Source: a bacterium | Lineage (GTDB): Bacteria; Planctomycetota; UBA1135; UBA2386 | Assembly: GCA_024743115.1 (NCBI GenBank) | Contig: JANSXC010000006.1 | Location: forward strand, 124,001 to 188,000 | Length of the DNA: 64,000 nucleotides | Reading direction: 5' to 3' | Part shown: piece after piece, positions 1 through 8,479 of the stretch | Layout: every line of letters starts with the position of its first letter | Position numbering within the stretch: the stretch's first letter is position 1 | Made by a program: the position numbers and the translations under genes | The notes under the pieces: model-generated | What the model was told of the DNA's origin: nothing | Databases searched by the model: none | What the model saw: only the letters and a program-made list of their open reading frames with translations

Positions 1-291
1 GTTGCAGCGCCGATGACCGTCGGACTCACCCGCAGCAACGAACTCTGGGTGCGCAGCCTGGATCCCGTCGCCGTCGATGCGGTCGTCGTGCTCGATCGCG
101 ATGGGCGTCGTCTGCGGGTCGAAGTGCCGCGAGGTGACGAGAGCCAGCAACTCCGCCGCGTGCCGCTGCACGCCGGGCGCACCGAGGCGTTCATCCTGCC
201 CGCGACCGCGGTCACGATCGTCGGCTTTCGCGCGGGCGACGAAGTGCGCCGCGTGCCGGTGCCGTCGCGGGGCGGCGAGCTGCAACTGTGA
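1..291 (+). CDS. C-terminus of a carboxypeptidase-regulatory-like protein (5' end outside window)
   Basis: The frame is open from base 1 (VAAPMTVGLTRSNELW...) and stops at 291, so about 96 residues of a longer protein are seen. An internal ATG at 13 exists but is unlikely to be the true start. The segment is short beta-strands of the type VDAVVVLDRDGRRLRV and EAFILPATAVTIVGF, ending in VRRVPVP. It resembles in pattern the C-terminal end of the sigma-factor fusion at 8480-11086 (SFVVVDAAGERLVVV ... VRRVPLALQVGEL), so the missing part may be another sigma-TM-regulatory fusion or a plain carboxypeptidase-regulatory-like protein. The resemblance is by eye only. From 292 to 415 I see no gene. Confidence 0.55.
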   Translation, partial: VAAPMTVGLTRSNELWVRSLDPVAVDAVVVLDRDGRRLRVEVPRGDESQQLRRVPLHAGRTEAFILPATAVTIVGFRAGDEVRRVPVPSRGGELQL

Positions 292-415
292 GTTCGGCCG
301 ATTGCGCCGCGTGCGCCGCCGCGTTCGGGATTCTTGCAATGGTCTGAGTTCTCTGAGCGGGTGGCAGCAACCCGAAAGGCGTTTCCCCGACCAAACCCCA
401 ACGCGAGAGCAGCGC

Positions 416-1609
416 ATGAACCCGATCCCGACCTTGTCCACCGTCCTGTTTGCCGCCGTCGTCTCGACGCCGACGCCGCCCGGCGTCGAATGGCTCTACT
501 CCCTGCCCGCTGCCAAGGCGAAGGCGACGACGATCAATCGACCCATCCTGGTCTACTGCTGGTCCGAGGGCAGCGACTACTGCGGCAAGCTCTGGCGCGA
601 GACGCTGGCCGTGGACGAAGCGATCGAGCCAATGGGACAGTTCGTCTGCTACAGCGCGAAGCACGGCGGCGACGGGGTGCAGGACGTGTTCGAGGAGTTC
701 GGTGTTCGGACGCTGCCGACGTTGTTGTTCCTGTCACCGGAAGGCCGGGCCGAGGACCTGATTCAGGGCTTCATTCCGATCGCCGACTTCCGGACGGAAC
801 TCGCACGTATCGAACGTGGTGAAGGCACGGTCAGTAGCCTGCAGTCGAAGATCGACCAGGCCGAAGACGGCACCCAGGAAGACATCGAGGCGCGCTGGGC
901 GCTGGCCGGCAAGGTGCAGGCGCTCGGCAATCAGGCGCGTCACGACCAGCTGATGGCGTCGATCACCGCCGCGGACCCGAAGGGCAAGACGCTGATCGGC
1001 GCGCGGGTGCGCCTGCAGGAACTCGTGAAGGAGGCGCTGGGGCAGAACGAAGACGGCCAGGATGGCGGCGACGCGCACGATCACGAGGAAGAGACCGAGG
1101 AGCAGCGCCTGGAGCGCATGCGCAACTGGGACCTTGCGCCGCTGTACACCCATGCCCGCAAGGTGCCGCTTGCGGAAGCGCGGCACGAGGCGTGGGAGCG
1201 CATCGGCAACCTCGAAGCCCAGCGCAAGAACATGCAGGCCGCGTTCGAGGCGTTCGAGAAGGCGTGGAAGACCTGTCCCGAGGAGAAGGCTGCGGAGTGG
1301 TCGATCAATGTTGCGCGCTGGGTCGTCGACCACGGGACCGAGCGCACGAGCAAGGAGAAGAAGTTCGCGCTCAAGCTCGCGGAGAGTGCGCTCGACGCGC
1401 TGAAGAAGCACCAGAAGGCAGAGCCCGCCGAGACCGACGAGCAGGCCGCGAAGTACCGCGAGTACGAGGCCTATTGCTGGAACACGATTGCCTGGTGCCA
1501 CCATCTGACCGGCAAGAAGGGCCCCGCCATCAAGGCTGCGAAGAAGGCCGTCGAGCTGCACGAGTCCGATGCCAACCGGGCCGCGCTGAAGAAGATCGCG
1601 AAGAGCTGA
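416..1609 (+). CDS. Thioredoxin-fold protein with C-terminal TPR-like helices
   Basis: 397 residues from the ATG at 416; longer frames upstream read into low-complexity arginine-rich sequence and are rejected. Residues 1-17 are hydrophobic enough to be a weak signal peptide. Residues about 30-130 look like a thioredoxin fold: a strand PILVYCW with C48, C56 in SDYCGKLW, and the cis-proline strand VRTLPTLLFLSPEG. There is no standard CxxC pair, so it may act as a thioredoxin-like scaffold or a monothiol rather than a classical disulfide reductase. Residues about 250-397 are charged helical repeats of TPR type, ending with NTIAWCHHLTGKKGPAIKAA. An acidic His-rich linker (DGGDAHDHEEETEEQ) separates the halves. 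The role is unknown. A sigma-factor gene begins 50 bases downstream with its own promoter-like hexamer. Confidence 0.7.
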   Translation: MNPIPTLSTVLFAAVVSTPTPPGVEWLYSLPAAKAKATTINRPILVYCWSEGSDYCGKLWRETLAVDEAIEPMGQFVCYSAKHGGDGVQDVFEEFGVRTLPTLLFLSPEGRAEDLIQGFIPIADFRTELARIERGEGTVSSLQSKIDQAEDGTQEDIEARWALAGKVQALGNQARHDQLMASITAADPKGKTLIGARVRLQELVKEALGQNEDGQDGGDAHDHEEETEEQRLERMRNWDLAPLYTHARKVPLAEARHEAWERIGNLEAQRKNMQAAFEAFEKAWKTCPEEKAAEWSINVARWVVDHGTERTSKEKKFALKLAESALDALKKHQKAEPAETDEQAAKYREYEAYCWNTIAWCHHLTGKKGPAIKAAKKAVELHESDANRAALKKIAKS

Positions 1610-1647
1610 GGATCGCGGCCTCCGGTTGCAGCGATGGTGGGTGGGCG

Positions 1648-1653
1648 TAACCT
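1648..1653 (+). promoter_or_regulatory. TAACCT -10-like hexamer of the sigma gene (leaderless)
   Basis: TAACCT fits TANNNT and ends 6 bases before the ATG at 1660. There is no Shine-Dalgarno sequence in between, so the transcript would begin at or next to the start codon. See the leaderless-promoter finding for the other cases in the window. Confidence 0.45.
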
Positions 1654-1659
1654 GACGCC

Positions 1660-2310
1660 ATGCTCGCCCGCGATCCTGAGGATCGGGCGGGGCGCCGCTC
1701 GCCCGGCGCCGCGTCCGACCCGGAGTCTGCTCCGGCCCGGTCCGCCGCCGCGGACCCGAAGGCCTGGGCGGCGGACCTCGAGCTCGTGGCGGCGGCGGCG
1801 CGGCGCGAGCCCGAGGCGCTCGAGCGCTTCATTGCCCGAATGCGGTGTGTGCCGCGGTTCCTCGGCTGCCTCAATCGGCGGGCGAGCCGGCCGCTGCCGC
1901 CCGAAAGCATCGAGGATCTCGTGCAGGACGTGCTCGCGGTCGTCTGGCGCCGGCTGACCGAGTTCCGGGGTGACGCGGCGCTCGAGACCTGGGTGTTCCG
2001 GATCTGCGACTTCCAGCTGCGGAACGCGCTGCGGCGCGCCGCACCTCGGCAGGGACCGTCGCTCGAGGAGGTCGCCGAACCCGAGGTGACAACGCCGGAA
2101 TCGCCGTTCGACCATGAGCAGCTCCACCTCGCGCTCGAGGCGCTCGAGACGGCCGAGGCCCGGGTGCTTCGCCTCAAGCACTACGGCGGGCTGACTTTTG
2201 ACGAGATTGCGACACAACTTGGCCAGTCTGCGAACACCATCAAGTCCAGGTACTACCGCGGGCTCGAGTCGTTGCGCCGTTGGCTCAAGCGAGCCGGGGG
2301 CGAGCGATGA
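1660..2310 (+). CDS. ECF-type RNA polymerase sigma factor
   Basis: 216 residues. The first 45 are Arg/Pro/Ala-rich, followed by a sigma-2 region (about 50-125: ERFIARMRCVPRFL ... ESIEDLVQDVLAVVWRRL ... AALETWVFRICDFQLRNALRR) and a sigma-4 helix-turn-helix (about 150-210: EARVLRLKHYGGLTFDEIAT, then QSANTIKSRYYRGLESLRRW). These are the two DNA- and polymerase-binding regions of group 4 sigma factors. Its last four bases (ATGA, 2307-2310) overlap the start of the next gene, so the two are translationally coupled. The partner is a membrane anti-sigma-like protein and the third gene is an exported CHAT protein. The extra N-terminus could mean the true start is a later codon. Confidence 0.9.
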   Translation: MLARDPEDRAGRRSPGAASDPESAPARSAAADPKAWAADLELVAAAARREPEALERFIARMRCVPRFLGCLNRRASRPLPPESIEDLVQDVLAVVWRRLTEFRGDAALETWVFRICDFQLRNALRRAAPRQGPSLEEVAEPEVTTPESPFDHEQLHLALEALETAEARVLRLKHYGGLTFDEIATQLGQSANTIKSRYYRGLESLRRWLKRAGGER

Positions 2311-2999
2311 CCGAATCGGGCCTGACACCACACGAACAGTCTCTGTTGACCGACTACATGGCCGGCGATCGATCCACCAACGATCCCGAGATGGCCGCGG
2401 CGGCCGCGAACAATCCGCGATTCCGGGCCGAACTCGAAGAGCTGCAGTCCGTCCAGCACCTGCTGGAGTCGGATGCGGAACGCGAACGCGATCTGCTCGC
2501 GGCCGGTGGCCAGGAGGATTCCGGTGTGGCGGACGATCTCGTCGCCCGGACCATCCGGCAGCTCGCCGGGGGGCCCCGCGGCGTTGTCGCAGGCGATTCC
2601 CCGGGCCGTCGCCCGTTCCGGGGCTGGCTCGCGCTGTCCGCGACCGTTGCGGCGGCCCTCCTGCTGGTGTGGGGCCTCGGGGGATTCGGCGGCATCGACC
2701 CGGCGCCGCCGAATGACGACGACCAGCAGCTCGGCGACGAGCGGCTGCAGCTGGTGGCGCCGAGCCTCGGTCGGCAGCAGGTCGTGTTCACCTGGAGTTG
2801 CGCGATCCCGGCGACGAGCTACACGGTCACGATCTATGATCCGACGGACGCTTCGGAGCTGATCGAAAGCGACGAACTGGAGACGACCGAATGGCAACTG
2901 GAACGCGCCCGCTACGACGACCTGCCGACCGGGGTGCGCTGGCGCGTGAAGGCGCGGATCGCGGGGCAATCGTTCGAGCGCAGCGCCCGGTTGCGCTGA
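2307..2999 (+). CDS. Membrane anti-sigma-factor-like protein
   Basis: 230 residues. The start is fixed by the ATGA overlap with the sigma gene. The N-terminal about 90 residues are a cytoplasmic acidic helical region (TPHEQSLLTDYMAGD ... PRFRAELEELQSVQHLLE) like the sigma-binding part of anti-sigma proteins, but without the His-Cys-Cys zinc motif. One membrane helix follows at about 106-127 (WLALSATVAAALLLVWGLGG). The C-terminal about 80 residues outside the membrane look like a fibronectin-III-type beta-sandwich (VVFTWSCAIPATSYTVTIYD ... TGVRWRVKARIAG), a likely sensor or partner-binding domain. From position it should restrain the sigma factor until an envelope signal arrives. The function is inferred from context and layout; no family signature is decisive. 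Confidence 0.7.
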   Translation: MTESGLTPHEQSLLTDYMAGDRSTNDPEMAAAAANNPRFRAELEELQSVQHLLESDAERERDLLAAGGQEDSGVADDLVARTIRQLAGGPRGVVAGDSPGRRPFRGWLALSATVAAALLLVWGLGGFGGIDPAPPNDDDQQLGDERLQLVAPSLGRQQVVFTWSCAIPATSYTVTIYDPTDASELIESDELETTEWQLERARYDDLPTGVRWRVKARIAGQSFERSARLR

Positions 3000-5203
3000 C
3001 CCTGGCGCTCGCGCTGTTGTCGGCCGACAGCGCCTTGGCGCAAGGCGATGCCAAGCCGGGCCAGGAGTCGCGAAGCCAGCGCGTGAGCCGGTTGATGAAG
3101 CTCGGCCGCACGGCGATGGGCCGCGGCGCCGCTGGTTACGACGAGGCCCGGCGGCACTACGAGGCCGTCGTTGCGTTGGGGAACACGTATCCGCGACCGC
3201 TGGCCCTGACGCGGCTGGCCGGCCTTTCACGGATGCGTGGTGCGCCGGCGGCGGGCCTCGAACAGTTGAGTCAGGCGCGGCGCTACCTGGCGCCGATGGA
3301 CCGGGCGATTCCCTACGTCCTCGGCATCGAGCGCGCGCTGTTGCTGGAGAGCGCGCGCTGTTGCATCGCGATGGGGTTGCCGGACCTCGCGGCGGGCCAT
3401 GCACGCGCGTTGTTGGCGATCAGCCTGGAGGACATGACCTGGCGGCTTCGAGCGATCCTGCTCGACCTCGATGTCTGCCTGGCTCGTGGGGACTGGAGCG
3501 CCGCGAAGAGTCGCGTCAAGAAGGCGCGGCGCGATGCGGCGTTGCTCGCCGCGAAACCGGAGGCCGGCGTGAAGCTCGAGCTCCGGGAGTTGCTCGCGCG
3601 GCGCGAATCGACGTTCGAGCCGGATCGGTTGCGTGAGGTCGCGGCGCGGCTGGTCGAACTCGGTGCGGACGAACGGCTCGATGGTTGGCGACAGTTCCGT
3701 GCGCGCACGATCGCGATCGACGCCTGGTTCGAGGTTGGCGATCACGCTCGAGTGGCTGCCGCGATGCCATCGGACAAGATCCTCGCGGCGAGCACTCCTG
3801 CTCGACGTGCGGAGCTGCTGGCGTTGCGTGCCCGGCTCGCGCTGGCGAGGGGGCTTCCGTTCGCCGAACGCGAGCAGCTCGAGGGCGCCGTGGCCCGACG
3901 GCTTGCTGATTGGCGCGCGGGGCCGATCCGACCGGGCGGAAGCGGGCCGCTGCACTTCGAGACCAATCGCGCCAGTCTGACTACGATGACGGTGGTCGCT
4001 GCGCGGGAGGGCGAGGCGGCCGGCACGCGGCTGGCGTTCGAGACGCTCGAGTCCGCGCTCGCGCTCGGCAGCGTGTCGCGACGGATCGGGTCAGGATCAG
4101 CGACCCTGGCCGCGGCCAGGGGCATCGTCCCGCCAGATGGCGGGATGTTGCTGTTCGTCTACGGCCCGAACTTGGGGTCGCTCCTGGCGCTGGATGCGAC
4201 CGGCTTGACGCACCATGCCATTCGACTCGACCGGGAGCTGTGGCGGCGGGCGAAAGCCTATCGTGCTGCGATCGAGCGCCCGCCTGGCCCAGCGGGCAAG
4301 CAGCCCGAGTCCGTGCGGGCGTTGCGAGCACGTGGGGATGCCCTCGCCGAGCGGCTGTTGCCGTTGTCGGTGCGGCGCCGCATCGCGAACTGGCGCAGTG
4401 TCCTGTTGGTTGGCCCGGAACCGACCGCGCGGTTGCTGCACGCCCTGCCGTGGCGGGACAGCTGGTTCTGTGTCGAGAAGGCGATTGCGCATGTTCCTTC
4501 GGTGTCGCTCGGAGTCGGCCTGCAGGCCCGAGCCGCTGCGTCGGCGCGCGAGGATGTCGCCGAATCGGGCAAGCGCCGCCTGGATCTGGTCCTGCTCGGG
4601 GATCCCAATGTCGATGCGGAGGCCGCTTCTCGTTGGTTCGTCGAGTCACTCGCGATGTCGCAGGAACGGCGACGACAGTTCGAAGCCGGTTTCGCGCCGG
4701 GGTCGGTGCGGGCGCGCTGGGGTGACGACGCGGTGTTTTCGGAACTCGACGACCCCCGTACGGCGGGCGCCCGTGCACTCTGCATTTTCAGCCATGGGGT
4801 CCGCGACTACATGCGCGAGCGGGCCGCTGGATTCCTGCTCGCCGCCGAGCCCGGTCGAGCCGTGGCGTGTTTCGCCGACCAGGTCGAGCGGGTGCGCGTG
4901 CCGCCACTGGTGCTGTTGGGGGTGTGTGGCGCTTCGAATGGACCGCTGCGCATGGGGGACGACGGCAACCACCATCTCGGGGGCGCGTTCCTCGTGGCCG
5001 GTGCAGAACACGTCGTGCTCGGTCACGGCGAGTTGTCGGTCGGCGCCACGCGCGACTTGCTTTGTGGCGCGCTGAGCGCGTGGCGTGCCGGCGCGGGACC
5101 TGGCGAGGCGCTGCGGCGGGCGCGTGAGTCCGTCGCGCGCGGCGAGGGACGCGCGCATCCGTACTTCTTCGCCGGTTTGCGGCTACTCGGCCTTCCGGAC
5201 TGA
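2891..5203 (+). CDS. Exported TPR-CHAT (caspase-like) protein
   Basis: 770 residues from the ATG at 2891, which overlaps the previous gene by 109 bases. A later non-ATG start near 2996, overlapping the upstream stop, would begin just before the hydrophobic signal-like stretch LTLALALLSADSALAQ and is a serious alternative. The middle is helical, TPR-like (GYDEARRHYEAVVAL ... LPDLAAGHARALLAI). The C-terminal about 250 residues are a CHAT domain: the histidine in FSHG (H635) and the cysteine in LLGVCGAS (C679) match the caspase-type dyad, followed by GGAFLVAGAEHVVLGHGELS, the eALrrAr helix and HPYFFAGLRLLG. Both catalytic residues are present. CHAT proteases usually act inside the cell, so a signal peptide here is notable. 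It forms a cassette with the sigma and anti-sigma genes. Confidence 0.82.
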   Translation: MATGTRPLRRPADRGALAREGADRGAIVRAQRPVALTLALALLSADSALAQGDAKPGQESRSQRVSRLMKLGRTAMGRGAAGYDEARRHYEAVVALGNTYPRPLALTRLAGLSRMRGAPAAGLEQLSQARRYLAPMDRAIPYVLGIERALLLESARCCIAMGLPDLAAGHARALLAISLEDMTWRLRAILLDLDVCLARGDWSAAKSRVKKARRDAALLAAKPEAGVKLELRELLARRESTFEPDRLREVAARLVELGADERLDGWRQFRARTIAIDAWFEVGDHARVAAAMPSDKILAASTPARRAELLALRARLALARGLPFAEREQLEGAVARRLADWRAGPIRPGGSGPLHFETNRASLTTMTVVAAREGEAAGTRLAFETLESALALGSVSRRIGSGSATLAAARGIVPPDGGMLLFVYGPNLGSLLALDATGLTHHAIRLDRELWRRAKAYRAAIERPPGPAGKQPESVRALRARGDALAERLLPLSVRRRIANWRSVLLVGPEPTARLLHALPWRDSWFCVEKAIAHVPSVSLGVGLQARAAASAREDVAESGKRRLDLVLLGDPNVDAEAASRWFVESLAMSQERRRQFEAGFAPGSVRARWGDDAVFSELDDPRTAGARALCIFSHGVRDYMRERAAGFLLAAEPGRAVACFADQVERVRVPPLVLLGVCGASNGPLRMGDDGNHHLGGAFLVAGAEHVVLGHGELSVGATRDLLCGALSAWRAGAGPGEALRRARESVARGEGRAHPYFFAGLRLLGLPD

Positions 5204-5231
5204 GTGGCCGTGGTCTGCTCGCCGAAAAGAA

Positions 5232-5252
5232 ACGGGCGCCTGTAGCGCCCGT
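5232..5252. terminator. Hairpin between convergent genes
   Basis: Perfect 8-bp stem ACGGGCGC / GCGCCCGT with loop CTGTA, lying between the convergent stops at 5203 and 5343. No run of T follows on either strand, so termination strength is uncertain. Confidence 0.6.
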
Positions 5253-5342
5253 CGTTCGAACTGCTCTGGTGTGCTGCGTCAGGATTCTGGGGCAGCGATG
5301 CGATCACCTCGCCGAGCTGACCCATCTGTCCGACGCGCCACG

Positions 5343-7001
5343 CTAGTCACCCGGCTGGGGCGGCGGGTCTCCGGCTGGGGGCTCGAACGGCGGATCGGTT
5401 GGCGGCGGGCCGTTGTTCTCGATACCGCCCGTTTCGCCTTCGGTGTTGTCGGCGCCGAACAGGCTCGCTTGCGTGGTCTGGATGGTATGGCCGTTCACGC
5501 GGACGACCGGCCGGATCATGATGTAGAAGGTGCCGCCGGCCGCGAAGTGGACCGGATCGAGGTAGACCGGAACGTCTGCCCCGAGCTGTCCGAGGTACTC
5601 GACGAACACGTGTTCGACCGGAACCGGGTTCAGCTCACCGGTGAGTTCGCGCCTCCAGATCGTCACCTGCGAGTGGGTTTGTGATCCCCCCAGGTGGTCG
5701 AAGACGATTCGACCCAGGCCCGTGACCTCGTCGTAGCGCATCGACGTGATCGGCTGCGGCGTCGGGACGTTGATCGTCTTGTCCGTGACGAGAATCCGCC
5801 AGGGCTGGGTGTCGTCGGGCTCGATTGGCATCCAGAGGTCGGAATCGCCGTCGGCGTCGAAGTCCGCGATCACCGGCGTGCACTTGGCATCGGGTCGGAA
5901 GGGATCGGCCGCGGCGACCGCGACTCTCACGCCCGTCGTGACGCTCACGACGAAGGGGGCCGCCGGCAGGCCGTCTGCCAGGTTGAGCAGCACGGACACG
6001 TCGTTGTTGGTGCCGGTTGCCAGAACGATGTCCTCGTCGTGGTCGTTGGACCAGTCGCCGGCACCGACGGCGACGAAGGGCTCGGGCAGCGGGATGACCG
6101 CTACGGTTGCGGGGCCGTACGTCAGCAGGTCGGGGTTGCCGCCCGGGTTGGGAATCAGCCAGGCGACACGGTCCTCGTAGACGCCGGTGTCTCCGACCCC
6201 AACGGTGTTGCGCACGCGTGTGATGCTGCCACTCCCGTTCGGGTCGTTGATGTGACCGAGCTGGGTGTTGGCGCGATCCCGGACCGTCAGTCCGGTCGAC
6301 GTGAGCACGGCGACGTCCGATTGACCATCCCCGTTCCAGTCGATGCAGGCGAGGTCGATCGGCGTGCCGGAGACGGTGAAGGAGCCCGCGTTCTCGAACT
6401 CGCCACTTACCGGATCGAACTCCGCGAACCGGACGACGCCGAGGTCGTCGACGCCGTAGATCACATCCGGGTCGGCGGGGTGGGTGTCGATTCGTTCGAC
6501 GCCGTTCCATTCCGGGCCGCCGACCTGTTCCAGATTCCAGCTGCCGATATCGAAGTCGAAACGCCAGATCTGCAGGCCGTTCTCGCCGCCGAGCACTACC
6601 GCGTCATGCGCCGGGTTGGAGCCGGTCAGGTCGCCGTGCCCGATCAGGACCGCGAGATCACGCACGTCATCGGTCGTCGACACGCCGGGAAGCGGGGCCG
6701 CGTGCGCGTGGAGACCAGGAGCCGTGCCGTAGAACGCGCGCTTAGACGACAGGAAGACGACATCCGGGATCACGTGGCCGGTGAACCGTGCGGCCGCCAC
6801 GGCGGTGAAATTGCCGTTCTGTAGTGGGCCATTGGAGGGAATGTCGGGAAACGGCGTGGGGCGTGGCCGAACGAACGGTCCTTCGAGCGGGACTCCGCCA
6901 GTCTGGGGCGTGTAGCCCTGACCGAGGAGGGCCATGGGGTTCTGCGCGAGCGCGCTGCTGGCGAGTGCGAGAACAGTGCTCGCAAGTATGTATCTTGACA
7001 T
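5343..7001 (-). CDS. Exported FG-GAP/VCBS-repeat beta-propeller protein
   Basis: 552 residues from the ATG at 7001, chosen because it opens a signal peptide (MSRYILASTVLALASSALAQ); the longer frame upstream adds only basic low-complexity residues. The mature part carries several calcium-binding-like blades: DWNGDGQSDVAVLTS, DWSNDHDEDIVLATG and DFDADGDSDLWMP, typical of FG-GAP/VCBS repeats that form a beta-propeller. The extreme C-terminus is Pro/Gly/Asp-rich (PPFEPPAGDPPPQPGD), like an unstructured or wall-spanning tail. It is divergent from the redoxin gene at 7150. Expected location is periplasmic or cell surface; ligand unknown. Confidence 0.85.
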   Translation of the reverse strand: MSRYILASTVLALASSALAQNPMALLGQGYTPQTGGVPLEGPFVRPRPTPFPDIPSNGPLQNGNFTAVAAARFTGHVIPDVVFLSSKRAFYGTAPGLHAHAAPLPGVSTTDDVRDLAVLIGHGDLTGSNPAHDAVVLGGENGLQIWRFDFDIGSWNLEQVGGPEWNGVERIDTHPADPDVIYGVDDLGVVRFAEFDPVSGEFENAGSFTVSGTPIDLACIDWNGDGQSDVAVLTSTGLTVRDRANTQLGHINDPNGSGSITRVRNTVGVGDTGVYEDRVAWLIPNPGGNPDLLTYGPATVAVIPLPEPFVAVGAGDWSNDHDEDIVLATGTNNDVSVLLNLADGLPAAPFVVSVTTGVRVAVAAADPFRPDAKCTPVIADFDADGDSDLWMPIEPDDTQPWRILVTDKTINVPTPQPITSMRYDEVTGLGRIVFDHLGGSQTHSQVTIWRRELTGELNPVPVEHVFVEYLGQLGADVPVYLDPVHFAAGGTFYIMIRPVVRVNGHTIQTTQASLFGADNTEGETGGIENNGPPPTDPPFEPPAGDPPPQPGD

Positions 7002-7135
7002 GAGTTGAGTCGCTTGTCGGTGATCGGGCGAGCGGGAGGGCGACCGCTGTTGGCGAGTGGGTGTCGCAGGACCCGGGTGAAGTTTCAGGCTTCTGCCAGA
7101 TTCCCGCAAGGCACCGTCGGTTGGTCGCCATCGAC

Positions 7136-7141
7136 TATGCT
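7136..7141 (+). promoter_or_regulatory. TATGCT -10-like hexamer of the selenoprotein candidate
   Basis: TATGCT fits TANNNT and ends 8 bases before the ATG at 7150, with no Shine-Dalgarno sequence between. This suggests a leaderless or near-leaderless transcript. Confidence 0.4.
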
Positions 7142-7149
7142 GCCCCGCA

Positions 7150-8397
7150 ATGTTCGAGCCGCGACGCGCTGCTTTTGTCGTTCTCGTGGGCTGGGTCCTC
7201 GGTCTCGCGACCCTGCGCGGTCAGGATCCGGCGCGGGATCTGCCGTGGCGGCGGCCCGGTGAGGAGCTGACTGCGGCACAGTGTTTCGAAACCGGAACGG
7301 CCTGGCTGCGCGCGGGCTGGTCGTGGGAGGCCGCGCGGTACTTCCGGGAACTCACGCATCGTGATGCGGACCAGCCGATGGGCCACCTCGGGCTTGCGCT
7401 GGCCTTTCGCGCCGTGCCGAACCGCGCCGCGCGGTTGATGTGGGAGGCCAGCAAGCGCGCAGCGAACGGGTCGGCGGCCGAGCGCGCGGTGCTCGGGGCC
7501 TACCAACGGTACTTCGGAGTGACCCGGCAGCCCGAGTTGGTGGATCCGGCGTTCCGCTCGCCGCCGGCCGTCGCGCGGGCGCAGCAATTGATCACCGACC
7601 TGCAGCTGCTCGACGGATCGACGGCCGAGCAACTGCTCGCGAACGAGCGGGCGCGGCTCGCAGCGCCCCCGCGCCGTGGCGACCCGGGGCTTGACGCGTT
7701 GCGGTTGCGCCAGCTCCATGGTTATCTGGCAACCTGGCGCGCAATGCCGTTCGTCGCGCCCGGCTACGCGCAGGTCTACGCGGACGCGACGCAACGTGAT
7801 GCCGGCGCCAGGCCGCAGCGGATACCGCGGCATCCCGACCTTCGACACGATCGAGCGATTCCTGCCGGACCCATGCAGTTGTTGGTGCCGGCGACCGACG
7901 CGGCAAACGGCCGCGCCGTTCTCGAATGGCAACCGCCGCTGGCCCCGGGCTTCGATCTGCCGCGGGGCCTCGGCGGTCGCGGCAAGTTCGCCGGCTACGC
8001 GGGGAAGCCGGTGCTCGTCGTCTTCTTCCTCGGGTTTGGTTGAGCGCACTGCGTTGCCCAGCTCGTCGAGCTGGAACCCAAGACGAAGAAGTTCCGGGCG
8101 GCCGGGATCGAGGTCGTGACGATCGGTATCGACGACCAGAACGAGGTGAAAGCCGCCTGGCAGGCCGCGCAGGAGAACGGCGTCGACCCGCTGCACTTCG
8201 AGGTGCTCTGTGATCCGAAGGGCGCGGTATTCAAGGCGTGGGGCTGCTGGGACGAGTTCGAGGACGAGGCCTTGCACGGCAGCTACCTGGTCGACGAGAA
8301 GGGGCGGATTCTCTGGCAGGACGTCAGCGCGCGGCCGTTCGAGGCCTCGGCCTGGTTGCTCGAAGAGTCCGTAAGGCTTTTGAAGGAATGGCGTTAG
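7150..8397 (+). CDS. Candidate selenoprotein: TPR-redoxin (AhpC/TSA-like) with in-frame TGA as Sec
   Basis: Read through the TGA at 8041-8043 the frame gives 415 residues. The N-terminus is a signal peptide or anchor (FVVLVGWVLGLATLRG), then TPR-like helices (FETGTAWLRAGWSWEAARYFREL). A redoxin domain fills residues about 270-415: GYAGKPVLVVFFLGFG-U-AHCVAQLVELEP, then AAGIEVVTIGIDD, LHFEVLCDPKGAVFKAWGCWDE and SYLVDEKGRILWQDVSARPFEASAWLL. The frame is the same on both sides of the TGA, and the domain is cut exactly at its active site, where related redoxins carry Cys in a CxHC motif. Sec would be residue 298 and the partner Cys residue 301. A SECIS-like hairpin follows at 8058-8074. Without recoding, the product would be a 297-residue protein lacking its catalytic half. 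A point mutation or sequencing error of TGC/TGT to TGA is the alternative. No selA, selB, selC or selD lies in the window. Confidence 0.8.
8041..8043 (+). other. Recoded UGA (selenocysteine) codon
   Basis: TGA in frame between LGFG and AHCVAQL; it occupies the first position of a UxxC redox motif. Confidence 0.75.
8058..8074 (+). promoter_or_regulatory. Bacterial SECIS-like stem-loop
   Basis: Perfect 7-bp stem CCAGCTC / GAGCTGG closing a GTC triloop. The stem begins 14 bases after the TGA and the loop G lies at base 22. Bacterial SECIS elements sit within the coding region just after UGA, with an apical stem-loop about 16-37 bases away and a G among the first loop bases; this hairpin satisfies all of these. 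Confidence 0.65.
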
Positions 8398-8479
8398 GGA
8401 GATGTGCGAGGCTGCCGGCAGGGCTTCTGCGATTTCGTGAGTCAGCTCGCTCGGCGGCGGCACTCCGCCGTCGAACGCC

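Noticed and set aside
8041..8397. Frameshifted or split pseudogene explanation for the redoxin
   Set aside because: The frame is identical before and after the TGA, so no indel is involved, and the hairpin position favours recoding. A point error is still possible and is recorded in the finding.
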